From assembly GCA_017507595.1 (NCBI GenBank), contig JAFWAM010000206.1:1-5488 (forward strand): a stretch of 5,488 nucleotides of DNA, written 5' to 3'. Source of the stretch: Clostridia bacterium (GTDB lineage: Bacteria > Bacillota_A > Clostridia > Christensenellales > Borkfalkiaceae). Numbering within the stretch: the stretch's first letter is position 1; the number at the start of each line of letters is the position of its first letter. The position numbers and the translations under genes are program-made. Shown here one piece after another: positions 1 to 5,488 of this stretch. The notes beneath the pieces were generated by a model. It did no database searches, had not been told where the DNA came from, and saw nothing but the letters and a program-made list of their open reading frames with translations.

Positions 1-503
1 CCATCTCCATGATTTTGGACGGCGGTCGGTGCGAGGGGGGTATAGAATCCACCGTTATGGACGTCACGGGCGACTGTCCCGTTATTCTGCGCAAAGGCCT
101 TATCACCGCCGAAATGGTCAAAGCCGTCGTCGGCCGGTGTGAATACGCCCAATCCTCCTCAGATTTAAACAAGCGCTCGCCCGGTACCAAGTACAGGCAT
201 TACTGTCCAAAGACAAAAACGGCGCTTTTCGAGTGTGCGGATTTTGACGGCGTTAAAAACCTTTACAAAAAAAGCCAAAACGACGGACTTAAAGTTCTCA
301 TTATGTGTCGGGAGGCCGACGCCGTCCACTTTGACGGCTTAAACGTCTACTCCCTTGGCTCCACGGGCAACGAAATGGCCTCAAGACTTTATTTTGGCCT
401 CCACGTTGCAGAGGAATACGACCTTTTGATCGGCTTGAAGTTTCCGATTTCCGACGAGGTCACCTTGAGTGTGGAAAACCGCTTTTTAAAGGCTTTCGGG
501 TGA
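1..503 (+). CDS. ywlC: Threonylcarbamoyl-AMP synthase, Sua5/YwlC type (5'-truncated by window)
   Basis: This is the C-terminal part (about 166 residues, reading frame from base 3) of a Sua5/YrdC/YwlC enzyme. The family makes threonylcarbamoyl-AMP from threonine, bicarbonate and ATP, the first step of t6A modification of ANN-decoding tRNAs in the cytoplasm. Visible hallmarks are the end of the YrdC domain, with ILDGG, GGIESTV and ILRKGLIT (bases 9-107), then the conserved linker SPGTKYRHYCP (about bases 174-206), which identifies the long Sua5 form rather than the short YrdC form. The remainder matches the Rossmann-like Sua5 C-terminal domain and ends in NRFLKAFG, resembling the usual NRL-KA ending. 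The gene continues upstream of base 1, so the ATG at base 9 is internal, not the start. It sits 16 bp before ywlE, as in the Bacillus ywlC-ywlE-ywlF neighbourhood, and is probably co-transcribed with it. Confidence 0.93.
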   Translation, partial: ISMILDGGRCEGGIESTVMDVTGDCPVILRKGLITAEMVKAVVGRCEYAQSSSDLNKRSPGTKYRHYCPKTKTALFECADFDGVKNLYKKSQNDGLKVLIMCREADAVHFDGLNVYSLGSTGNEMASRLYFGLHVAEEYDLLIGLKFPISDEVTLSVENRFLKAFG

Positions 504-519
504 TCCCGAGCGTATTTTT

Positions 520-972
520 ATGAAGAAAAAACCCGTTCTTGCCTTCGTTTGCACGGGCAATACCTGTCGCAGCCCCATGGCGCAGTACATTTTAAAAGCA
601 ATGGTCGGCAAATATCCCGACCTTTCGGTACGGATAACCTCCTACGGTACCTCCGTTACCGAGGCCGACCTCAACCCAAAGGCAAAGCTCGCTCTTTTGT
701 CCTTTGGCGTTAAGTCGGGCAAATTTACCCCCAAGCAGATCACCGTCGACAAGGCAAAGGGCTTTGACGCCATCGTCGCAATGACCGACGCCAAGATGAA
801 GGAGCTTGTTTCGGCAGGGTATAAAAACGTTTACTCAATCAACCAGCTTACAGGCCTTGGCGACGTCGCCGACCCATACGGTCGCGACCAGTCTTTTTAC
901 AACGATTGCTGTAAAAAGCTCGTTGCCGCCTGCGAAATAATATTGTCAATGTTGAAAGAGGTTTTAAAATGA
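520..972 (+). CDS. ywlE: Low-molecular-weight protein phosphatase, probable protein-arginine phosphatase YwlE
   Basis: A 150-residue protein, the usual length for the low-molecular-weight phosphatase family. The P-loop CTGNTCRS (residues 11-18) is a CX5R(S/T) signature with nucleophile Cys11 and phosphate-binding Arg17. The DPYG motif (residues 118-121) supplies the general acid Asp118. Thr15 in the loop corresponds to the Thr of B. subtilis YwlE that favours phosphoarginine; tyrosine phosphatases of this family usually have Ile or another bulky residue there. I therefore infer an arginine phosphatase that reverses McsB phosphorylation, and mcsB lies about 2.5 kb downstream. A phosphotyrosine enzyme remains possible. 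The start ATG has no clear Shine-Dalgarno sequence (upstream bases read CCCGAGCG then a T-run), so translation may depend on coupling to the gene 16 bp upstream. The 3' end overlaps rpiB by 4 bp (ATGA). Confidence 0.9.
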   Translation: MKKKPVLAFVCTGNTCRSPMAQYILKAMVGKYPDLSVRITSYGTSVTEADLNPKAKLALLSFGVKSGKFTPKQITVDKAKGFDAIVAMTDAKMKELVSAGYKNVYSINQLTGLGDVADPYGRDQSFYNDCCKKLVAACEIILSMLKEVLK

Positions 973-1430
973 AAATTTCTTTTGGATGTGATCACGCCGG
1001 CTATGCCGTTAAGGCAGATATCGTCAGCTATCTCAGATCCCTCGGGCATGAGGTCGTGGACTTTGGCACCTTCAGCGACCAATCCTGCGACTATCCCGAT
1101 TACGCCTATAAGGCCGCAAAGGCCGTGGCCGATGGGGATTGCGCCCTTGGTATTTTAATATGCGGCACGGGTCTTGGTATATCCATTGCCGCCAACAAGG
1201 TCAAGGGGATACGCTGTGCCCACTGCGAAAGTGCATACGTATGCCGGATGTCCCGTAGCCACAACGACTGCAATATGCTTGCCTTGGGCGCAAGGACTAC
1301 CTCTCTTGCCGATATGAAAAATTTCATTGATATTTTTCTTACCACGCCACATCTTGGCGGCAACCACACCCGCAGGGTTCAAAAGCTTTCCCAAATCGAG
1401 GACGGCAATGACCCTTCGTCTTTAAACTGA
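969..1430 (+). CDS. rpiB: Ribose-5-phosphate isomerase B (RpiB/LacAB family)
   Basis: A 153-residue protein of the RpiB/LacA/LacB sugar-phosphate isomerase family, which interconverts ribose-5-phosphate and ribulose-5-phosphate in the cytoplasmic pentose phosphate pathway. Visible motifs are GCDHAG near the N-terminus (residues 6-11), DYPDYA (41-46), the catalytic-loop ICGTGLGISIAANK (64-77) with active-site Cys65, and RSHNDCNMLALGAR (96-109) containing the conserved His-Asn-Asp. A ribosome binding site AAAGAGG (955-961) lies inside the end of ywlE, 7 nt before the ATG. With the 4-bp overlap this indicates translational coupling. The gene equals ywlF in the Bacillus order. It has the active-site Cys typical of RpiB proteins. 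LacA/LacB are alternatives, but no lac genes or second subunit are present, so RpiB is favoured. Confidence 0.93.
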   Translation: MKISFGCDHAGYAVKADIVSYLRSLGHEVVDFGTFSDQSCDYPDYAYKAAKAVADGDCALGILICGTGLGISIAANKVKGIRCAHCESAYVCRMSRSHNDCNMLALGARTTSLADMKNFIDIFLTTPHLGGNHTRRVQKLSQIEDGNDPSSLN

Positions 1431-1436
1431 AGTTTT

Positions 1437-1459
1437 TTACCCTTAAAAAGGGTAATTTT
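1437..1459 (+). terminator. Probable Rho-independent terminator after rpiB
   Basis: An 8-bp perfect stem, TTACCCTT (1437-1444) with AAGGGTAA (1448-1455), has a 3-base AAA loop and is followed by TTTT (1456-1459). An A/T-rich flank on the other side would allow function on the opposite strand as well. A second small hairpin, GCGC-T5-GCGC (1460-1472), follows at once. The stem has few GC pairs and the T-run is short, so termination may be partial and some readthrough into upp is likely. Confidence 0.5.
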
Positions 1460-1473
1460 GCGCTTTTTGCGCC

Positions 1474-1502
1474 TAAACAACAAGAAAAATTTTAGATAAA
1501 AT
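1474..1502 (+). promoter_or_regulatory. Weak candidate promoter for upp-galU
   Basis: TAAACA (1474-1479) and TAAAAT (1497-1502) are separated by 17 bp and resemble sigma-70/SigA -35 and -10 boxes (4/6 and 5/6). The predicted transcript start (about 1509) would leave only about 10 nt before the upp ATG at 1519, barely enough for the AGGA at 1511-1514. It may therefore be spurious, with upp read from upstream. Confidence 0.25.
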
Positions 1503-1518
1503 ATGGAGATAGGATAAC

Positions 1519-2148
1519 ATGAGCAAATTAACAATCGTAAACCATCCGCTTATCGCCCACAAGCTCAGTCTTATGAGAAAGACTGACACCAGCACCAGAG
1601 ATTTCCGTATACTGTTAGAGGAAATTTCCTTACTTATGGGCTATGAGGTAACCCGCGATCTGCCCCTCGACCCCGTTGAGATTCAAACTCCCGTTTGCAA
1701 GACCACCGGTTACGAGCTCGCCGGCAGGGCTATCGGCGTTATCCCCATTTTAAGGGCAGGCCTTGGTATGGTAAACGGCATTTTGACCCTCGTTCCCAAC
1801 GCAAAGGTCGGCCACATCGGTTTATACCGTGATCCGGAAACTCATATGCCTGTAGAATACTACTGCAAGCTTCCTCAGGACGCAACCGAAAGACAGCTTA
1901 TCGTCGTTGACCCCATGCTTGCAACTGGCGGAAGCGCAGCAGCCGCAGTCCAGTTCTTAAAGGACAGGGGATGCAAGGATATTAAGCTTATGTGCCTTAT
2001 CGCCGCACCCGAGGGTGTAAAGGCCATGCAGGAGGCTCACCCTGACGTTGATATTTTCGTCGCTTCCTTAGACGAGCGTCTTAACGAGCACGCTTATATC
2101 GTACCCGGCCTTGGCGACGCCGGCGACAGAATTTTCGGCACCAAATAA
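1519..2148 (+). CDS. upp: Uracil phosphoribosyltransferase
   Basis: A full-length 209-residue Upp, the usual family size. It converts uracil and PRPP to UMP plus pyrophosphate, the main uracil salvage step in the cytoplasm. The PRPP-binding signature [11 protein letters not shown] spans residues 130-140. Other family blocks are [10 protein letters not shown] (75-84), the [17 protein letters not shown] segment (103-119) and the uracil-binding C-terminal [12 protein letters not shown] (197-208). GGAG (1505-1508) and AGGA (1511-1514) lie upstream of the ATG. It follows rpiB as in Bacillus, although glyA, which precedes upp there, is absent. The galU-like gene begins 37 bp downstream without a visible terminator, so the two are probably on one transcript, linking UMP salvage to UDP-sugar synthesis. 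This call is secure. Confidence 0.97.
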   Translation: MSKLTIVNHPLIAHKLSLMRKTDTSTRDFRILLEEISLLMGYEVTRDLPLDPVEIQTPVCKTTGYELAGRAIGVIPILRAGLGMVNGILTLVPNAKVGHIGLYRDPETHMPVEYYCKLPQDATERQLIVVDPMLATGGSAAAAVQFLKDRGCKDIKLMCLIAAPEGVKAMQEAHPDVDIFVASLDERLNEHAYIVPGLGDAGDRIFGTK

Positions 2149-2174
2149 TTTCAGGCTCAATCAGCAATTTTATC

Positions 2175-2180
2175 AGAGGA
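2175..2180 (+). promoter_or_regulatory. galU: Ribosome binding site that fixes the galU start
   Basis: AGAGGA lies 5 nt before ATG 2186. The reading frame is open further upstream, to 2111 inside upp, but that extension carries no family sequence. The site and the family N-terminus both point to 2186. Confidence 0.7.
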
Positions 2181-2185
2181 TATAT

Positions 2186-3058
2186 ATGGAAAAAGTTAAG
2201 CTTGCCGTTATCCCCGTTGCGGGTTACGGCACAAGATTTTTACCTTACACAAAGGCCGTTCCAAAGCCGATGCTTCCCATCGTCAATCGCCCCGCTATCG
2301 AGGTCATCGCCGAGGAAGCCGCCAAAAGCGGTATTGAAGAAATAGTTTTCGTCGTAGGTCACAAAAAGGAAATTATCGAAGACCATTTCAAGCCCTTCCC
2401 GCAGCTTGAGGCAGTTTTGTCAAAGCCCGGCAAGGAGGAGTTTTTAAAGGCCATCAAGGTTCCCGAAAATTTAGCAAAGGTTCACTTCGTCGTTCAAAAG
2501 GAGCAGCGCGGCACAGCCGACGCCATTATGGCCGCTGAAGAATTCATTGACGGCAGACCCTTTGCCGTAATGTTCGGTGACGACGTTATGTATAACGAAG
2601 AAAGGCCCGTTTTAAAACAGCTTATCGACCTTTACGAAAAGACTCAAAAAACCGTTATCGGCGTAAAGACAGTTCCTCATGAAGAGGTCCCCAAATACGC
2701 CTCGGTGGAATATTCCGCCCGCGACGGCAGGGAGTACACAGTCACTTGCATTACCGAAAAGCCCCCCTTAGCGCTTGTTAAGAGCGATATATCCCCCCTT
2801 GGCCGCTACGTTTGTGCCCCCACAATGGTTGACGTTATGCGCAACTTAAAGCCCGGCTATGGCGGAGAGTACCAGTTTACCGACGCCCTTGATATTGACG
2901 CAAGGCAAAACGGCGCTTACGCTTACGAGTTTGAAGGCATCCGTTACGATATGGGTGACCGCCTTGGCTTTTTAAAGGCCAACGTGGAATTCGCCCTTCG
3001 CGACAGGAAGCTTGCGGCTGACTTTAAGGAATACCTTAAGGACCTTATCAAGGATTAA
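2186..3058 (+). CDS. galU: UTP--glucose-1-phosphate uridylyltransferase (GalU/GtaB type)
   Basis: A 290-residue nucleotidyltransferase, normal length for bacterial GalU, which makes UDP-glucose from UTP and glucose-1-phosphate for cell-wall polymers, glycolipids and capsule. The N-terminal nucleotide-binding loop reads IPVAGYGTRFLPYTKAVPKP (residues 9-28). FGDD (130-133) carries the metal-binding aspartates, and EKP (191-193), GRYV (206-209), EYQFTDA (228-234) and RYDMGDRLGFLKA (253-265) match the GalU sugar-binding and C-terminal blocks. Two spots differ from classical GalU: KPMLPI where KEMLPI is usual, and QRGTADA (107-113) where GLGHA is usual; both are more like other sugar-1-phosphate nucleotidyltransferases. 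The GalU assignment is favoured by the C-terminal half, but exact sugar specificity is inferred. It follows upp by 37 bp and is closed by a strong terminator. Confidence 0.88.
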   Translation: MEKVKLAVIPVAGYGTRFLPYTKAVPKPMLPIVNRPAIEVIAEEAAKSGIEEIVFVVGHKKEIIEDHFKPFPQLEAVLSKPGKEEFLKAIKVPENLAKVHFVVQKEQRGTADAIMAAEEFIDGRPFAVMFGDDVMYNEERPVLKQLIDLYEKTQKTVIGVKTVPHEEVPKYASVEYSARDGREYTVTCITEKPPLALVKSDISPLGRYVCAPTMVDVMRNLKPGYGGEYQFTDALDIDARQNGAYAYEFEGIRYDMGDRLGFLKANVEFALRDRKLAADFKEYLKDLIKD

Positions 3059-3073
3059 TTTTCAAAAAAACCT

Positions 3074-3103
3074 AAGCCCACCCTCGCGGTGGGTTTTTAT
3101 TTT
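3074..3103 (+). terminator. Rho-independent terminator after galU
   Basis: CCCACC (3077-3082) pairs with GGTGGG (3088-3093) around a 5-base CTCGC loop, extended by weaker AAG/TTT pairs, and is followed by TTTTTATTTT (3094-3103). The upstream A-run gives some bidirectional character. It separates the upp-galU unit from the mcsA operon. Confidence 0.9.
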
Positions 3104-3142
3104 ACCAAAAAGGCAAAAAAGGGGATAAAATATTTCAAAATG

Positions 3143-3165
3143 ACCCTAAAAATTTTCAAAAGGGT
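3143..3165 (+). promoter_or_regulatory. Inverted repeat just upstream of the mcsA -35 box
   Basis: ACCCT (3143-3147) and AGGGT (3161-3165) form an inverted repeat with a 13-base AT-rich centre, ending one base before the -35 region. It could be a regulator binding site. Its short arms make this tentative. Confidence 0.3.
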
Positions 3166-3166
3166 A

Positions 3167-3194
3167 TTTACTTTTTAAAATTTAATGTTATAAT
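3167..3194 (+). promoter_or_regulatory. Probable SigA-type promoter of mcsA-mcsB-clpC
   Basis: TTTACT (3167-3172) and a perfect TATAAT (3189-3194) are separated by 16 bp, with a TG at 3186-3187 giving an extended -10. Transcription would start near 3201, about 31 nt before the mcsA ATG at 3232. That excludes the upstream TTG at 3199 as a start. Location directly after a strong terminator supports it as the operon promoter. Confidence 0.75.
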
Positions 3195-3231
3195 ATATTT
3201 GAAAAGGTATCATTTATTAGTAGGTATATTG

Positions 3232-3528
3232 ATGATTTGTCCCGTTTGCCATAAAAGAGAAGCAACTGAATCTGTCGTCCGCGTATTCGGTAACATCCGT
3301 ACCGAGGGGCACGTGTGCCCGGCCTGTGTTGACGCTGCTTATCTTTTAGACGCCAACGGGTTTTATAAAACCTTTTTTCAGCAGGACACCCGTGCTTGCC
3401 GCCGTTGCGGCAGGACCTTGGGGGAGATAATGAACACCCTTTTAGTGGGCTGTCCCCATTGCTACGTTGATTTTCAGGAAGAATTAAAGCCCCTTATAGA
3501 GGTTCTTCAAAGAAGGGGTGAGGGCTGA
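3232..3528 (+). CDS. mcsA: McsA-like zinc-finger activator of McsB, short form without UVR domain
   Basis: A 98-residue protein beginning MICPVCHKREAT, the typical McsA N-terminus. McsA binds and activates the arginine kinase McsB and serves as a ClpC-linked adaptor in stress protein quality control. Four Cys pairs are intact: C3/C6, C29/C32, C56/C59 and C74/C77, forming two treble-clef-like zinc modules, the second followed by CYVDFQEELKPLIEVL. Family members such as B. subtilis McsA are about 185 residues and continue into a basic linker and a UVR (UvrB/C) motif. This protein stops just after the second zinc module, and mcsB begins at once, so the UVR part is truly absent rather than frameshifted. 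ATG 3232 is chosen because it starts the conserved sequence, has a weak AGG seven bases upstream, and lies downstream of the predicted transcription start. The mcsA stop overlaps the mcsB start (TGATG). Confidence 0.88.
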   Translation: MICPVCHKREATESVVRVFGNIRTEGHVCPACVDAAYLLDANGFYKTFFQQDTRACRRCGRTLGEIMNTLLVGCPHCYVDFQEELKPLIEVLQRRGEG

Positions 3529-4523
3529 TGAATAACGACGTAGTAATATCCACCCGCATCCGCCTTGCCCGCAACCTTTCGGATTACAACTTTCCGTCCA
3601 TGATCCGCGGTACCCCCGTGGAAGGTGAGATCGTTGAAAAATGCATATCCGTACTCAAACGGCTTGGTGGCTTTGATTACCATTTTATGAACGCTTTGAC
3701 CGAAAGCGAAAAGGCTTCTTTGGTTGAGCGGTACGTCATTTCGAGAAACCTTTCATCGTCGCCCTACGGCGCCGTGGCAATGTCAAAGGACGGCTTGCTG
3801 TCCGTTATGATCAATGAGGAAGATCACGTCCGTGAACAATGCATGGTAAAGGGTCTGGATTTTGAGGGCTGTCTTGCAAGAATATCCTCCCTTGACAGGA
3901 TCCTTGGGGCAAATTGCCGCTTCGCCGCAAAAAACGGCTTTTACTATACGGCTTGTCCAACAAACCTTGGCACGGGTATGCGCGCTTCCCTTATGGTGTT
4001 TTTACCAAGCCTTACCTACGGCGGTCGCATCGGCAGGATAAGTGAGCTTGCCGCCAACGAGGGGATCACTATACGCGGCGCCCTCGGCGAGGGCAGTTAT
4101 GCCGAATGCTATTATTACCAGATCAGCAACGCTGTCACCATCGGCGATCCGAAAAAGATTATCGACAACGTTAAAAAGTTCGCCCTCTCCGTCTGTGATG
4201 AGGAAAACGAGCTTCGCATATACAACTACAACCTGCAGAAATCCCGCACACGGGATGATTGCCTTCGTGCCCTTGGTATCCTTACCCACAGCGTAATACT
4301 CCCTTACGGTGAGTTTTGTGAGCTTATTTCCAAGGTCAAGCTGGGCATATCCCTTGGGATAATCATATGTAACAATTCCTCCCAGATAGACGACCTTGCC
4401 GTCACCGCGAGAAGCACCACCCTTTTGCTTAACAGCGGCGGCGTGTCGGGCGATGGGGAGGATGAAAAACGCGCTTCCTACGTTAAGGCCGCCTTAAGAT
4501 CAATGGCGGTAACCGAGGCTTAA
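3528..4523 (+). CDS. mcsB: Protein-arginine kinase McsB (divergent)
   Basis: A 331-residue member of the phosphagen kinase fold family that phosphorylates arginine side chains, marking proteins for ClpCP. Motifs seen are STRIRLARN (residues 8-16, ATP-binding arginines), MINEEDH (94-100, catalytic Glu), [14 protein letters not shown] (141-154, with the conserved Cys143), [11 protein letters not shown] (182-192) and QISNAVTIG (198-206). The start is fixed by an in-frame TGA six bases upstream, a 1-base overlap with mcsA and AAGGGG at 3513-3518. B. subtilis McsB is 363 residues; this copy lacks about 24 residues before the SxRxR motif. The C-terminal domain has drifted: the TQPxxLQ-like segment reads TARSTTLLL (293-301), and the RDXXRA allosteric phosphoarginine motif reads EDEKRA (311-316). 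All catalytic motifs seem intact, so an active kinase is expected. Creatine or arginine kinase of metabolism is excluded by context. Confidence 0.95.
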   Translation: MNNDVVISTRIRLARNLSDYNFPSMIRGTPVEGEIVEKCISVLKRLGGFDYHFMNALTESEKASLVERYVISRNLSSSPYGAVAMSKDGLLSVMINEEDHVREQCMVKGLDFEGCLARISSLDRILGANCRFAAKNGFYYTACPTNLGTGMRASLMVFLPSLTYGGRIGRISELAANEGITIRGALGEGSYAECYYYQISNAVTIGDPKKIIDNVKKFALSVCDEENELRIYNYNLQKSRTRDDCLRALGILTHSVILPYGEFCELISKVKLGISLGIIICNNSSQIDDLAVTARSTTLLLNSGGVSGDGEDEKRASYVKAALRSMAVTEA

Positions 4524-4542
4524 CGTCAATTACAGGCTAAAA

Positions 4543-5488
4543 ATGGAAAATTATTCAGCAAACAATTCAAGGACAACAACTGCATACGTCAAGGTTATGA
4601 CCGATGCCAAGGATATTGCCGCAAAGTACGGCGTCAAATATATCGCTTCGGAATTTTTGCTTGCGGCAATTCTGTCAGCAAATTCAAACTGCTCCCAAAC
4701 CCTTAAGGCTTACGGTATAACCCCCGTGTCCTACTACAAACGTCTTTCTGACAATATCGACGTCAATTACACTAAGGAAGGCTTTACTCCCCGTGCTAAA
4801 AACATGGTAAACTATTCGGAGCAGGTCGCCATAGAATCGGGCTGTAAATTTGTTGCGCCCGAGCATTTGCTGTACGCCATTTTACATACTGAATGTGTAG
4901 CAACAGACATTGTAAAGGCCGTTTGCGTTGATTTCAAGGGCCTTTTAAGGGAAGCTGACACTATGGTGTCAGATCTATCCAATATGACGGCAACAAACGT
5001 GCCGCCCCCAAGATCCTCTTTGGGCGGCGGAAGTCCATCCTTTACGTCTTCGCCCGCTCAGTATAAGCCTGCAGCGTCCAAAAACGTCCATACAGCGGCC
5101 GCACAAGAGGAGGACGAGGTTCTTTTCCGCTTCGGTGAAGATCTTACTAAAAAGGCAAGACTTAACCAGCTTGACCCGGTCATCGGTCGCGACAGGGAGA
5201 TCGACAGGGTTATCCAGACCCTTTCAAGACGCTCTAAAAGAAATCCACTCCTTATCGGGGAGCCCGGCGTCGGCAAAAGCGCCGTTATCGAGGGCTTAGC
5301 TCAAAAAATAGCCGGCGGTGACGTTCCCATCAGCCTTCGCAACAAAACGGTCTTTACCCTTGATATGACGGGCATAATGGCCGGTGCAAAGTATAAAGGC
5401 GAGTTTGAGGAAAGATTCAAGGCTGCCATAAACTACGTCAAAGAAAGGGGCGATATTATTCTTTTCGTTGACGAAATTCATACCATAG
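4543..5488 (+). CDS. clpC: ATP-dependent Clp protease ATP-binding subunit ClpC (3' truncated by window)
   Basis: The first 315 residues of a Hsp100/Clp AAA+ unfoldase that threads marked proteins into ClpP. Residues 1 to about 150 form a two-repeat Clp N-domain; the repeat helices begin SEFLLAAIL (E37) and PEHLLYAIL (E107), keeping the two glutamates that correspond to the phosphoarginine-binding E32 and E106 of B. subtilis ClpC. A Pro/Ser/Gly/Ala-rich linker follows (about 165-195). The first AAA+ domain starts at [11 protein letters not shown] (210-220), with Walker A GEPGVGKS (239-246), the [13 protein letters not shown] pore-loop region and Walker B IILFVDE (305-311). The frame is open to base 5488; the final TAG trinucleotide is out of frame. 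AGG (4534-4536) precedes the ATG by 6 nt, 19 bp after mcsB. ClpC is preferred over ClpA/ClpB because of mcsA-mcsB; the middle domain and ClpP loop lie outside the window. Confidence 0.94.
   Translation, partial: MENYSANNSRTTTAYVKVMTDAKDIAAKYGVKYIASEFLLAAILSANSNCSQTLKAYGITPVSYYKRLSDNIDVNYTKEGFTPRAKNMVNYSEQVAIESGCKFVAPEHLLYAILHTECVATDIVKAVCVDFKGLLREADTMVSDLSNMTATNVPPPRSSLGGGSPSFTSSPAQYKPAASKNVHTAAAQEEDEVLFRFGEDLTKKARLNQLDPVIGRDREIDRVIQTLSRRSKRNPLLIGEPGVGKSAVIEGLAQKIAGGDVPISLRNKTVFTLDMTGIMAGAKYKGEFEERFKAAINYVKERGDIILFVDEIHTI

Larger units (their letters stand above)
3133..3207 (+). repeat. Three short TTTSAAAAKG repeats around the mcsA promoter
   Basis: TTTCAAAATG (3133-3142), TTTCAAAAGG (3154-3163) and TTTGAAAAGG (3198-3207) flank the promoter. 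The last two extend to TTTCAAAAGGGTAT and TTTGAAAAGGTAT. The starts are 21 bp and 44 bp apart, near whole helical turns, as expected for operator sites on one DNA face. The region is very AT-rich, so chance similarity is possible. They are not CtsR (RGTCAAA direct repeats) or CIRCE sites. Confidence 0.35.

Noticed and set aside
2111..2185. Longer galU beginning inside upp
   Set aside because: The extra 25 residues match no family sequence, while ATG 2186 has AGAGGA five bases upstream and starts the normal GalU N-terminus.
3121..3210. CtsR or CIRCE operator upstream of mcsA
   Set aside because: No RGTCAAA-N3-RGTCAAA pair or its complement, and no TTAGCACTC/GAGTGCTAA inverted repeat, is present.
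3199..3231. TTG start for mcsA adding 11 residues before MICPVC
   Set aside because: It would coincide with the predicted transcription start, has no ribosome binding site at proper distance, and the family begins at MIC.
4002..4296. Open frames on both strands inside mcsB
   Set aside because: They lie entirely within the well-supported mcsB frame and their translations show no recognisable motif; the same holds for minus-strand frames within rpiB and clpC.
5486..5488. TAG at the window end as a clpC stop codon
   Set aside because: In the clpC frame the last codons read ACC ATA followed by a lone G, so the frame stays open and the gene is simply cut by the window.
1..5488. A novel defence or mobile system
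   Set aside because: Every gene is a recognisable housekeeping or stress-response family with even composition; no transposase, integrase, terminal repeats or unknown proteins occur.

Overview
The window looks like chromosome of a Gram-positive Firmicute, most likely an uncultured or little-studied member of the Clostridia. The basis is gene content: a complete set of genes for protein arginine phosphorylation (YwlE, McsA, McsB, ClpC), which is characteristic of Firmicutes, and a Sua5-YwlE-RpiB-Upp order matching the Bacillus ywlC-ywlE-ywlF-upp neighbourhood. I cannot name genus or species. All seven genes lie on the plus strand and are tightly packed. I see no RNA gene, mobile element or CRISPR array.

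Layout. (1) Positions 1-1430: the 3' part of a Sua5-type threonylcarbamoyl-AMP synthase (tRNA t6A modification), then a YwlE-type low-molecular-weight arginine phosphatase, then ribose-5-phosphate isomerase B, with 16 bp and -4 bp junctions. (2) Positions 1431-1518: short intergenic region with two hairpins, probably a terminator, and a weak possible promoter. (3) Positions 1519-3058: upp (uracil phosphoribosyltransferase) and a galU-like UTP-sugar-1-phosphate uridylyltransferase, 37 bp apart and probably co-transcribed. (4) Positions 3059-3231: a clear Rho-independent terminator, then a good extended -10 promoter surrounded by short repeats. (5) Positions 3232-5488: mcsA-mcsB-clpC, with clpC cut off by the window end inside its first AAA+ domain.

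How the genes work together. McsB is the arginine kinase (writer), McsA its zinc-finger activator, ClpC the unfoldase whose N-domain reads phosphoarginine and feeds ClpP, and YwlE the phosphatase (eraser). All four lie within about 5 kb here, whereas in Bacillus subtilis ywlE is far from the clpC operon. This version of the system is unusual. ctsR, the repressor gene that usually heads the operon, is not next to mcsA. McsA has lost its C-terminal UVR region. McsB has a shortened N-terminus, and its C-terminal allosteric phosphoarginine motif (RDXXRA) reads EDEKRA. These differences suggest a streamlined or differently regulated phosphoarginine-Clp pathway rather than a new system; that is the most interesting point in the window.
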